Shown piece after piece: positions 1 to 7,375 of a stretch of 64,000 bases of DNA. The notes below the pieces were generated by a model. That model did no database searches. It was not told where the DNA came from and worked only from the letters and a program-made list of their open reading frames with translations. Numbering within the stretch: position 1 is the stretch's first letter; each line of letters begins with the position of its first letter. Made by a program: the position numbers and the translations under genes. The DNA comes from an uncultured Shewanella sp. Lineage in GTDB: Bacteria; Pseudomonadota; Gammaproteobacteria; Enterobacterales; Shewanellaceae. The stretch lies in the NCBI RefSeq assembly GCF_947501225.1, contig NZ_CANMUW010000010.1, forward strand, positions 1 to 64,000, read 5' to 3'.

Positions 1-411
1 GAACGCGGAGAGCTTGCGACCTACAGGACGTAGGGAGTGCCATTTATGCAGGATGCATATAAATGGTCTCGAAGCTGTCCATGACAGGCGCCTTCGCTTT
101 TATCTATGAAGCTAGCTACTAAAGCTGTATGACCGATAATTGCTCCTCGGCTATGGCATCCAGCTTTGACCCACCTCGTATATCAATTCAGCCCTGAGTT
201 ATTGTTATTAACTACCTATGATATTCAGGATATGCACACGTCCTAATTCGTAGTTGCCGCGGGGGATACAAGCTTCGCGGCTAAAGCACGCTCCTACATA
301 AAGAGGGGCATTTCAGCCATCTGATGTTCAGGGTTAACAAATGCCTTGATGGCAAGCATGCCAATGAAAGGTCATGTCTGGTACTTTTGCTTGGTTTAGG
401 CATATAAATTA
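1..411. repeat. Gene-free left edge with palindromic interspersed repeat
   Basis: No credible coding region lies between the window edge and the glnG terminator. The first 110 bases are rich in short inverted repeats around an AGGA core: CTACAGGACGTAG at 21-33 and ATGCAGGATGCAT at 46-58, the latter nested inside a longer arm pair CCATTTAT/ATAAATGG at 40-66. The same core architecture recurs at 15135-15147 downstream of typA, which suggests an interspersed palindromic repeat family. Nothing recognisable was seen in 120-411. Confidence 0.5.
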
Positions 412-438
412 AAAAGCCTGCCGATACAGCAGGCTTTT
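412..438 (-). terminator. Rho-independent terminator of glnLG
   Basis: A perfect 10-bp stem (AAAAGCCTGC and GCAGGCTTTT) with a 7-base loop lies 16 bases beyond the glnG stop. On the minus strand it is followed by a T-rich tract, so it can end the glnL-glnG transcript. The A-rich arm on the other side means it could also work for rightward transcripts. Confidence 0.85.
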
Positions 439-453
439 ATTTCCTACATATCT

Positions 454-1869
454 CTATTCCATAGCCAGCTCTTTTAATTTCCGGGTTAGTGTATTACGTC
501 CCCATCCCAGCCGTTTAGCTGCTTCCTGCTTGTGACCATTAGTATGCTCGAGAGCCGTTTCGAGTAGTATTCTCTCAAAAGCCGGCTGCACCTCGGTAAG
601 CAGATTACTTTCACCATCCTTGAGGCGTTGGTTGATCCAACTCTTTAATGATTCCTGCCAGTCAGTCATTTCTCCCGATTGGTTAACCGGCGGTTTATTC
701 TGCTCGTTAAGGAGCTCCGGCGGCAGATCTTGAGGTAGTATCTCCTGCCCGGATGCCATGACCATCAACCAGCGACAGGTATTTTCCAGTTGTCGTACGT
801 TTCCGGGCCATGGCAGCTGTGCAAGCTTCTCAGCCGTTTCAGGTGTTAATATTTTAGGTTCTACAGCTATCTCTTTGGCCGCAGAGGTAAGGAAGTGACG
901 TGCCAGTTGAGGGATATCCTCCCGCCGCTGTGAAAGAGGGGGAAGGTGTACTCTTATTACGTTGAGGCGGTGAAAGAGGTCTTCACGAAACTCCCCTTTC
1001 TGCACTAACTGTTCAAGATCCTGATGTGTAGCCGCAATGATTCTGACATCGACGCTAACCGGAGAGTGGCCACCAACACGGTAAAATTGCCCATCGGCCA
1101 ATACTCTTAACAGACGGGTTTGGACATCGAGCGGCATATCACCTATCTCATCCAGAAATAGCGTGCCGCCATTGGCTTGCTCGAATCTTCCCTGCCTGAC
1201 ACCAGATGCTCCAGTGAAAGCACCTTTTTCATGGCCGAATAGCTCAGATTCGATGAGATCTTTTGGAATTGCGGCCATATTAATTGCGATAAAAGGGCTC
1301 TCTTTCCTTGGGCTATGCTTATGCAGTGCACCTGCAACTAACTCCTTACCCGTACCGGATTGACCATTGATAAGCACGCTGATAGAGGACCTCGATAGTC
1401 GGCCAATAGCGCGAAAAACCTCCTGCATAGCCGGCGCTTCACCTATGATCTCCGGTGTTTTCACCTGATGCTCTTCCGGGGCATTTGTTGCCTGTTCACT
1501 GGAATGAGTCAAAGCTCGCTCTACCAGTGCAACAGCTTCATCGATATCGAAAGGCTTAGGTAGATATTCGAACGCTCCGGCTTGATATGCACTAACCGCA
1601 CTATCTAAGTCGGAGTGCGCAGTCATTATAATCACCGGGATATGGGGATAATGAATTTGGATTCGCTCCAACAGGCTCAGGCCATCGGTGCCCGGCATTC
1701 TTATATCAGAGATAATGACTTTAGGTTGAGATAGCTCGAGTGCCTCCCACAGTGATTCTGCTGCGGCAAAACTTGCACAGCTGATTTGTGCCCCTTTTAA
1801 GGCTCGCTCGACAACCCAACGAATAGAGCTGTCATCATCAAGCACCCAAACTTGTTCCGTTATACTCAT
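454..1869 (-). CDS. glnG: Nitrogen regulation response regulator NtrC (NR-I)
   Basis: NtrC activates sigma-54 promoters such as glnA when NtrB phosphorylates it under nitrogen limitation. The 471-residue product has a receiver domain with an acidic DDD cluster near residues 11-13 and phospho-acceptor Asp55 in SDIRMPG. It then has an AAA+ domain with Walker A GQSGTGKE and the sigma-54 contact motif GAFTGA, and a Fis-type helix-turn-helix at the C-terminus. I chose the ATG at 1869 because a GGGGAT ribosome site precedes it; an upstream start would add seven residues. It lies 53 bases downstream of glnL on the same strand and ends at a strong terminator, so the two form one operon. NtrC boxes upstream of glnL imply autoregulation. 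Identification is secure. Confidence 0.97.
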   Translation of the reverse strand: MSITEQVWVLDDDSSIRWVVERALKGAQISCASFAAAESLWEALELSQPKVIISDIRMPGTDGLSLLERIQIHYPHIPVIIMTAHSDLDSAVSAYQAGAFEYLPKPFDIDEAVALVERALTHSSEQATNAPEEHQVKTPEIIGEAPAMQEVFRAIGRLSRSSISVLINGQSGTGKELVAGALHKHSPRKESPFIAINMAAIPKDLIESELFGHEKGAFTGASGVRQGRFEQANGGTLFLDEIGDMPLDVQTRLLRVLADGQFYRVGGHSPVSVDVRIIAATHQDLEQLVQKGEFREDLFHRLNVIRVHLPPLSQRREDIPQLARHFLTSAAKEIAVEPKILTPETAEKLAQLPWPGNVRQLENTCRWLMVMASGQEILPQDLPPELLNEQNKPPVNQSGEMTDWQESLKSWINQRLKDGESNLLTEVQPAFERILLETALEHTNGHKQEAAKRLGWGRNTLTRKLKELAME

Positions 1870-1922
1870 GATTATCCCCGATCTATTCATTATTAATGAT
1901 GTGGTTATATTGGTTCCGCTGG

Positions 1923-2963
1923 TCAGCTTTTTATGGGGAGTAAGATGGTAAATTCCGTTCTCCCAAGTTTAGAGTGGCAGTCAATTCTGCCGCCATGTAG
2001 TCGAGCAAAGTTGTGCGCGATCGATAAACCCAGTCCAGAGCCATTATCACGACCTGTCACCATAGGATAAAACAGAGTGTCCAGCAGTTCAGGTTTGATA
2101 CCCGGGCCATTATCTATGATGGATAGGGCCAGTACTAACTTATGCCTTTCAGTACCTATGGTGACTTGATGCTGGGTGCGTGTTTTTATCAATATCTTCC
2201 CACCCGCAGTGTCGAGTGCCTGGACTGCATTTTGAACTATGTTCAGTACGGCTTGCTGCAATTGTTCAGGGTCCATTTGAATATCGGGTATGGAGGGATC
2301 GTAATCTTGTGTCAATGTGATATTCGCAGGAAGGGTCATGAACACCAGGTTAAGTACTTTCTGAACCACTTCGTGAATATTATGCAGACTATGCTGTGTC
2401 GGCTTTTGGGGGCCGAGTAATCTATCCACCAGATTTCTTAGTCGATCGGCCTGCTCGATAATAAGATCAGTAAACTCATTGAGCTGAGGGTCATGCAACT
2501 CTCTGGATAGTAGCTGAGCTGCGCCACGAAGTCCTCCCAAGGGGTTTTTTATCTCATGAGCAAGGTTTCTCACCAGATACTGTGCCGCTTGCTGTTGGGC
2601 ATCTATAGTCAGCTGCTGGTGAATACGTCTTTGCTGGTCGACCTGTCTGAGTTCTAACAGGCCTAATCCCTGTTCCTGCTCCAGAGGGGTGAGCGTGATG
2701 TCTACGGTATGGTGTTGATTATCAAGTGTCACTAATGCAGCAGTATTTACCGTGAGTCCTTGATTTTCTCGAATAGCCTTACTCAACAGTTCTGTGCTTA
2801 CTCCGAGGATTTGAAAGCCGTCTGATAAAACATGCTCGGTTAGTCGGTGGCTCCCCACCCCCAATAACTGCTCGGCCGCAGCATTGGCATAACAAAGCTT
2901 AAGATCAACATCTACCACCATGACCGCGGTCACCAGATTATTGAATAGGTGTTTTATATCCAT
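1923..2963 (-). CDS. glnL: Nitrogen regulation sensor histidine kinase NtrB (NR-II)
   Basis: Soluble PAS-containing histidine kinase/phosphatase that controls NtrC according to the PII signal. The 346-residue protein has an N-terminal PAS domain (about residues 1-110), a dimerisation/phosphotransfer helix with His136 in the motif AHEIKNPLGG, and an HATPase domain with N-box NIVQNAV and G-box motifs DNGPGI and GSGLGLS. There is no membrane segment or signal peptide, as expected for NtrB. Length and motif order match the enterobacterial family. It is the first gene of the glnL-glnG operon, and two overlapping NtrC operators sit 21-50 bases upstream of its start codon. Confidence 0.96.
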   Translation of the reverse strand: MDIKHLFNNLVTAVMVVDVDLKLCYANAAAEQLLGVGSHRLTEHVLSDGFQILGVSTELLSKAIRENQGLTVNTAALVTLDNQHHTVDITLTPLEQEQGLGLLELRQVDQQRRIHQQLTIDAQQQAAQYLVRNLAHEIKNPLGGLRGAAQLLSRELHDPQLNEFTDLIIEQADRLRNLVDRLLGPQKPTQHSLHNIHEVVQKVLNLVFMTLPANITLTQDYDPSIPDIQMDPEQLQQAVLNIVQNAVQALDTAGGKILIKTRTQHQVTIGTERHKLVLALSIIDNGPGIKPELLDTLFYPMVTGRDNGSGLGLSIAHNFARLHGGRIDCHSKLGRTEFTILLPIKS

Positions 2964-2983
2964 CAGTGCTCCAAGTTGACTAA

Positions 2984-3013
2984 TGCACCATTATGGTGCA
3001 CCAATTTGGTGCA
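2984..3013. promoter_or_regulatory. Two overlapping NtrC operators upstream of glnL
   Basis: TGCACCATTATGGTGCA (2984-3000) and TGCACCAATTTGGTGCA (2997-3013) each match the NtrC consensus TGCACC-N5-GGTGCA in both half-sites and share a central TGCA. They lie immediately upstream of glnL. In enterobacteria such sites let NtrC repress the sigma-70 promoter of ntrBC. The same role is inferred here. Confidence 0.85.
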
Positions 3014-3093
3014 CTCTGCAACTTTCTTCAGCTGAGTGATATATGATTGACTAAAAGCTTAACTAACTATTTTTTATAGTGTTATAACCTTCT

Positions 3094-3630
3094 TCAATTA
3101 AGAGTAGTGGCTTGTGGCTTTTTGTTAACTATCGCTCGGTGAAGAAATATTTTCCTCGGGGGAGTGGATGCAAGTTGTTTGCCGTTTTGGGCCACAGCCT
3201 TGATAACAAAAGAGTGTTCACCACGATCAATATTCTTAAGGCTAAAGATAGGGGTTTCTTGTGGGGGCCCAATCACCTTGTCATCCATCAATAAGACGAG
3301 CAGATGTTTGGGTTTTAGATCCGGTGTTATGGTCGCCATTATGGTGATATCGCCGTTGTTATCACGAATAGTCTCATCTTCTTTCGGACTGAGAATGCTC
3401 ATCTTATATTGAGTCGCAGGAGTGACCTCCTCTTTCGTTTCCGGTGCCAAATCCTTAGGCAGCTGAACTTTTATCTGGTTTTGCGTATTACTTTTAAATT
3501 CGACCACTTCAGAATTACTTATTGGTTTATCGGAGTAGTGAACCTTGCCATCTTTATCGACCCATTTATATACGGTGGCTTGAGTAACCCATGTAAAGAG
3601 CAGAAGGCAGAAAATAAGAGCTAAACGCAT
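3094..3630 (-). CDS. Secreted DUF4124-domain protein
   Basis: A 178-residue exported protein of unknown function. It starts with a signal peptide (charged MRL, hydrophobic core, cleavage near TQA), directly followed by the DUF4124 signature in which a YKWVDKDGKVHYSD stretch carries the conserved aromatic and Asp/Gly residues. The remaining region, about residues 90-165, resembles an Ig-like or bacterial surface fold rich in beta strands (inference). I chose ATG 3630 over the upstream start because AGGA lies 7 bases before it and the signal peptide begins there. DUF4124 genes are commonly found beside glnL in Shewanella and relatives, but no role in nitrogen control is known. It probably acts in the periplasm or envelope. 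Confidence 0.8.
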   Translation of the reverse strand: MRLALIFCLLLFTWVTQATVYKWVDKDGKVHYSDKPISNSEVVEFKSNTQNQIKVQLPKDLAPETKEEVTPATQYKMSILSPKEDETIRDNNGDITIMATITPDLKPKHLLVLLMDDKVIGPPQETPIFSLKNIDRGEHSFVIKAVAQNGKQLASTPPRKIFLHRAIVNKKPQATTLN

Positions 3631-3849
3631 AAAAGTTCCTTTGTTACACATATGTAAGCCCTTCAAGATTAGCTTTTATTTGGCTAAAAATCATGGAGAA
3701 AATATGTTTATCTGAATTATCGATAGCTCTTTTTAGAGTATTGCCTGTAGCTTACTATTCAAAATACCTCTGTTTAAAGCCGTTGCTTCAGTACTCAGGA
3801 AAAACTATAGGCTTTAGGGGATACACTTAAGCTTCCGTTGAGAAGGGTT

Positions 3850-3876
3850 AAGAGGGGGCGCCGTAAGGGGCCCCCT
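3850..3876 (-). terminator. GC-rich hairpin after the DJ-1 family gene
   Basis: A GGGGGC...GCCCCC stem with a short loop lies just beyond the stop of the DJ-1/PfpI gene. The following bases on the minus strand (TCTTAA) are only weakly T-rich, so termination efficiency is uncertain. Confidence 0.4.
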
Positions 3877-3894
3877 TGTGTAGAAGGAGGTGAG

Positions 3895-4572
3895 TTAACC
3901 TAACTGTTTAATCATCTCATCAGCGACGACTTCTGATGATGCTGGGTTCTGACCTGTTATCAGGTTGCCGTCTACCGCAAGGTAGCTCGCCCAATCATCG
4001 CCTTTGCAATACAGGGCGCCATTATCTTGCATCATATCTTCGACCAGAAAAGGTACTATATCTGTTAGTTGAACGGCTTCTTCTTCGGTGTTTGTAAAGC
4101 CGGTTACACGTTTACCTGCTACTAAAGCTGTGCCATCGGGAGCTTTTACATTTTTCAGGACACCCGGAGCATGGCATACGAGACCTACCGGTTTATTGGC
4201 CTGATGAAAGGCTGTGATTAATGCAATTGAGTGTGGGTCGTTAGTGAGATCCCAAAGTGGGCCATGGCCGCCTGGATAAAAAATCGCGTCATAATCTTCA
4301 GCCTTTATATCGGCTAAACGTAGGGTGTTTGCTAAATGTTGGCGGGCTTCACTGTCTTGATTGAAGCGCTCCGTTGCAGCAGTTTGAAAGTCGGCTTGCT
4401 CACTGCTTGGGTCGAGCGGGGGCTGTCCGCCTGAAGGGGATGCCAGGGTGACAGTAAAATTTTGGTCTTTAAAGCGATAGTAAGGGCTGGCGAACTCCTC
4501 TAACCAGAAGCCTGTCTTTCGTCCCGTTTCACCCAGCTTGTCGTGAGAGGTCAGTACCATCAATATATTCAT
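3895..4572 (-). CDS. DJ-1/PfpI family protein (Hsp31/glyoxalase III-like)
   Basis: A 225-residue cytosolic protein of the type 1 glutamine amidotransferase-like/DJ-1 superfamily. The nucleophile elbow is visible as GLVCHAPG with the catalytic Cys, and the upstream Glu that activates it in this family is in a WLEEF context near residue 25. Length and motifs fit the group that includes fungal Hsp31-like and GATase1 proteins that act on methylglyoxal or as chaperones. It lies 83 bases after a YqhD-like aldehyde reductase on the same strand, under a NemR-like repressor, which supports a role in reactive-aldehyde detoxification (inference). The exact activity, glyoxalase III or deglycase, cannot be told from sequence alone. 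Confidence 0.8.
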   Translation of the reverse strand: MNILMVLTSHDKLGETGRKTGFWLEEFASPYYRFKDQNFTVTLASPSGGQPPLDPSSEQADFQTAATERFNQDSEARQHLANTLRLADIKAEDYDAIFYPGGHGPLWDLTNDPHSIALITAFHQANKPVGLVCHAPGVLKNVKAPDGTALVAGKRVTGFTNTEEEAVQLTDIVPFLVEDMMQDNGALYCKGDDWASYLAVDGNLITGQNPASSEVVADEMIKQLG

Positions 4573-4655
4573 TTTTATTATCCCGTTTACCTGAGTTGTC
4601 TTTCATTTTTCAGCATAGATCCGGTTGCTTGAAACCATCCGCAGCTGGTCGTAAT

Positions 4656-5813
4656 CTATAAGTTTCGTTCTAATATTTTACGGCTCATGGCGAGGTCGAC
4701 ATCTTGTTTCTCACCCAGCGCCGTCATGCCGTGTCGTTCGAGTTGTTCAATGATGTTATCTATGCTCGATGTATCTAAATTATAATCTGAAAGTCGGGTA
4801 TTGATTCCCATGGCTTCGAAGAACTCTCGGGTCTTGGCTATCGCGCTATCGATCTTCTCATCGGTATCGCCTTCGGTGATCCCCCAAACTCTCTCACCAT
4901 ACTGCAACAGCTTTTCCTTCTTGCTATCACGGCGGCAATCGAGCATTCCCGGCAGAACCATTGCAATAGTGCGTGCATGGTCTATGTCATATAGAGCCGT
5001 GATCTCGTGTCCAATCATATGAGTCGCCCAATCATGAGGAATGCCTTTTCCGATCACACCACTGAGTGCCATGGTGGCGACCCACATCAGGTTGGCACGT
5101 ACGTCGAGATTGTCTGGCTCGCTTAACGCTAATGGGCCCAGCTCGATTAAGGTCTGAAGTAAACCTTCGGCAAACCTGTCCTGTACTGGTGCGTTGACCG
5201 GATATGTTAAGTATTGCTCGGTGATGTGAATGAAGGCGTCGACAACACCGTTAGCGACCTGACGCTCAGGGAGTGTGAAGGTTTTAGTGGGGTCGAGTAT
5301 TGAAAACCTGGGAAATACATGGTCACTCATAAATGAGAGTTTGGATTGAAACTCTTTACGGGTTACTACACTGGCGCTATTCATCTCAGAGCCGGTTGCC
5401 GGCAGGGTCAGCACAGTGCCAAATGGCATAGCTTGGGTGACCTTGGCTCCCCAGCTTAGCAGGATCTCCCACGGCTCACCCTCGAAAGGTACTGCAGCAG
5501 CGATAAATTTAGTTCCATCGATCACTGAACCACCGCCGACAGCGAGCAGAAAATCGATCTTCTCCTCTTTCACAAGGGCGACCGCTTGCATCAAAGTTTC
5601 ATAGGTAGGGTTGGCTTCAACCCCACCGAACTCCAAGACTTTACGTTGACCTAAGGCCGCTTTAACCTCGTCCAGGGTGCCGGTTCGCTTAGCGCTATTG
5701 CCACCGAAAAGAATCAGGACTTTAGCCTCGTTCGGAATTAGCTTATCGAGTTCGGCAATCTTGCCCTCACCAAAGCAGATATGTGTTGGGTTGTAATAGT
5801 CAAAGCTGTACAT
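4656..5813 (-). CDS. yqhD: NADPH-dependent iron-containing alcohol dehydrogenase, YqhD-like
   Basis: Group III metal-dependent alcohol dehydrogenase that reduces short-chain and toxic aldehydes (glyoxal, methylglyoxal, acrolein type) with NADPH. The 385-residue length and N-terminal sequence (FDYYNPTHICFGEGKI) match YqhD/BDH proteins. Visible features are the nucleotide-binding GGGSVIDGTK loop and the metal ligands Asp and His in VDAFIH, His in GHEI and His in DIDHART. The start ATG 5813 has GGAAACT just before it. An operator matching the NemR-like site lies 41-55 bases upstream and a terminator isolates it from the regulator, so it has its own repressible promoter. It probably heads a two-gene unit with the DJ-1 gene. 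Confidence 0.9.
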   Translation of the reverse strand: MYSFDYYNPTHICFGEGKIAELDKLIPNEAKVLILFGGNSAKRTGTLDEVKAALGQRKVLEFGGVEANPTYETLMQAVALVKEEKIDFLLAVGGGSVIDGTKFIAAAVPFEGEPWEILLSWGAKVTQAMPFGTVLTLPATGSEMNSASVVTRKEFQSKLSFMSDHVFPRFSILDPTKTFTLPERQVANGVVDAFIHITEQYLTYPVNAPVQDRFAEGLLQTLIELGPLALSEPDNLDVRANLMWVATMALSGVIGKGIPHDWATHMIGHEITALYDIDHARTIAMVLPGMLDCRRDSKKEKLLQYGERVWGITEGDTDEKIDSAIAKTREFFEAMGINTRLSDYNLDTSSIDNIIEQLERHGMTALGEKQDVDLAMSRKILERNL

Positions 5814-5853
5814 AGTTTCCCGTCTTATCGACCAGTCATACTGAAGGTGTTAG

Positions 5854-5868
5854 TAGACCAGTCGTCTA
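5854..5868. promoter_or_regulatory. TetR/NemR-type operator in front of yqhD
   Basis: TAGACCAGTCGTCTA is an inverted repeat with 5-bp arms (TAGAC/GTCTA). It is almost identical to the site at 6549-6563 upstream of the TetR regulator gene. A degenerate extra half, GACCAGTC, lies at 5830-5837. NemR of E. coli recognises similar TAGACC-type palindromes. Binding by the adjacent regulator is inferred. Confidence 0.8.
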
Positions 5869-5885
5869 GTTGTTAATTAAAAAAA

Positions 5886-5910
5886 TTCCCGCCTTAATTC
5901 TAGACGGGAA
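5886..5910 (-). terminator. Rho-independent terminator of the nemR-like gene
   Basis: Stem TTCCCG...CGGGAA (with further pairing toward the loop) is followed on the minus strand by a run of T residues. It lies between the TetR stop and the yqhD operator, so regulator and target are separately transcribed. Confidence 0.8.
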
Positions 5911-5931
5911 GATAGATGCTGTTTGATATTT

Positions 5932-6528
5932 TTATGTCGAACCAGGTTGAGCGAGTTGCTTGTGAGTGGTCTTCAGTACTCGTTCGATCACGGCTGGATC
6001 TCGGTTTAGCTTATTCATCAAACTAGCGCCTAACCACATTTGGTAGAGCATTTCGGCGGTATCAAAGGCGGGCATCTCAGGGATGGAACCATCGGAGATA
6101 CCGGCTTCAATGCAGTTAGCAATGCGGTTGATGACAGACGCCGATCCTGATTTTAATGCTAAGCGCATAGGCTCAGACAGGTCGGCCACTTCGGCACTTA
6201 ACTTTACGACGAGGCATTTTTGATCCACACAAGTATCGCTTTGGGTAGATTGCCAGCGCAGCCAGTACTCCATGAGGCGATCCAGAGCCGAACCCTGCTT
6301 TGAGTCGAAGATCTCATCGATGCTATTAAGGTAGCCTTTAAAATAGTTGTGGATGATCTCTTCACCAAACTGCTCCTTTGATTTGAAGTAGTGATAAAAA
6401 GAGCCCTTTGGAACATTGGCAAATTTTAAGATCTGTGAAAGGCCAACATTTGAGAAGCCCTTGCCGGAGATCAATGTGTAGCCAGAATCTATAATATGCT
6501 GGCGTGTAAGTTGTGTCTCTGTTTTCAT
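5932..6528 (-). CDS. nemR: NemR-like TetR-family electrophile-sensing repressor
   Basis: A 198-residue TetR-family repressor. The N-terminal helix-turn-helix ends in the NemR-like motif VPKGSFYHYFKSKE, and the ligand domain carries KCLVVKLSAEVADLSE. This aligns with the E. coli NemR segment holding redox-active Cys106, the residue that reacts with electrophiles and hypochlorite. The equivalent Cys and the nearby Lys are kept here; a second Cys seen in E. coli NemR is Ala here. Two near-identical palindromes, one before this gene and one before yqhD, indicate autoregulation plus control of aldehyde reduction. No strong ribosome site is visible before the ATG. The nemR assignment is by similarity; in E. 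coli the targets are nemA and gloA, whereas here the linked targets are yqhD and a DJ-1 gene. Confidence 0.82.
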   Translation of the reverse strand: MKTETQLTRQHIIDSGYTLISGKGFSNVGLSQILKFANVPKGSFYHYFKSKEQFGEEIIHNYFKGYLNSIDEIFDSKQGSALDRLMEYWLRWQSTQSDTCVDQKCLVVKLSAEVADLSEPMRLALKSGSASVINRIANCIEAGISDGSIPEMPAFDTAEMLYQMWLGASLMNKLNRDPAVIERVLKTTHKQLAQPGST

Positions 6529-6548
6529 GTGAATAGATTAATAGGGAA

Positions 6549-6563
6549 TAGACCGGTCGTCTA
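6549..6563. promoter_or_regulatory. TetR/NemR-type operator in front of the regulator gene
   Basis: TAGACCGGTCGTCTA has the same TAGAC/GTCTA arms as the site at 5854-5868, differing from it at one base. It sits 21 bases upstream of the regulator's ATG, consistent with autorepression. Confidence 0.82.
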
Positions 6564-6780
6564 GTGTTGTTTTATAATTCAATCGTGTGTTTGTATCCCT
6601 TTCAGTCATCTCTAAGTTGTGTTTGCCTCCGTGTATTGATAACTCTTTAATGTTTCTGGCCTGCGTTTTGACACATAAATTGAGAATAGGCGGACCATTT
6701 CTATTTGAGTCAGCCTAAGGTCGGCAGTTAAGATCTTCGAAATCCCAAAGGCCTTAACTGCCGGATGAGTCTGTATCGAT

Positions 6781-7089
6781 TTATGGGTTGATGGCTCTGA
6801 GGTGTGCTTTGCGGTACTCATATCTGTTATTGATAGTGTCTAGCTCACTCACAGACATCGCAACTGCAACAGGTTGATCGTTGCTGTCACTCTTGGACGT
6901 AAACTTCTGTGCGGTGCGATTGACGAAGTCAACAACATAAATATTTGCTGCCGATTCTTTATCTATAAGTGTTTTTATCTCTTGGGCGGAGCAGTCATTA
7001 CATACGGTAATTTCAGAGATGGCTGCGTAGCTTGTTGAGGTAAAGAGTAGAGTGAATGAGACTAAGGTTGCTTTGATTTTATTGTTCAT
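6781..7089 (-). CDS. Small secreted protein of unknown function
   Basis: A 102-residue product that I do not recognise. It has a clear Sec signal peptide (MNNKIK, hydrophobic core, cleavage after TSYA) and a mature part of about 80 residues with a Cys pair in VCNDCS near residues 33-36, which could form a disulfide or bind metal. The start is supported by GGAAT 6 bases upstream. A perfect CRP-type palindrome lies 25-40 bases before the ATG. It stands alone between the NemR-like module and the hybrid kinase. Periplasmic location is inferred from the signal peptide. Confidence 0.6.
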   Translation of the reverse strand: MNNKIKATLVSFTLLFTSTSYAAISEITVCNDCSAQEIKTLIDKESAANIYVVDFVNRTAQKFTSKSDSNDQPVAVAMSVSELDTINNRYEYRKAHLRAINP

Positions 7090-7113
7090 GCAGATTCCTT
7101 TTTATTAGTGTTG

Positions 7114-7129
7114 TGTGAGCTGAGTCACA
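7114..7129. promoter_or_regulatory. CRP-like binding site
   Basis: TGTGAGCTGAGTCACA has both CRP half-sites (TGTGA and TCACA) exact with 6-base spacing. Its centre is about 32 bases before the ATG of the small secreted protein gene. That is too close for usual class I or II activation of that start, so repression or another target is possible. The rest of the 7130-7375 gap holds nothing I can identify. Confidence 0.6.
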
Positions 7130-7375
7130 TTTAATCCTAATGGAGAACTCTGGTTTTGTCTATTTTTTATTCACGGCCATATCTTTTAAAATCAATTATT
7201 TAGCTGTGGCTAATTTACCTTTTGCTCTCTGTTGGCGCCTGTTCTGCCTTAAAGGTTTTTTGAAGTAGCCGTTAAGGGGCGTGGGGAGTGCAGCTGTCAG
7301 GTGGCTTGCTTTCAAAGATAATTCAAGAGCATAAATCATCGCTAATGAGAAGCTTCGATATGAAACCTCAATATT

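Noticed and set aside
6612..6821. 69-codon minus-strand frame before the small secreted-protein gene
   Set aside because: It overlaps the better-supported signal-peptide gene by 41 bases, has no ribosome site or recognisable composition, and its product looks like random sequence.
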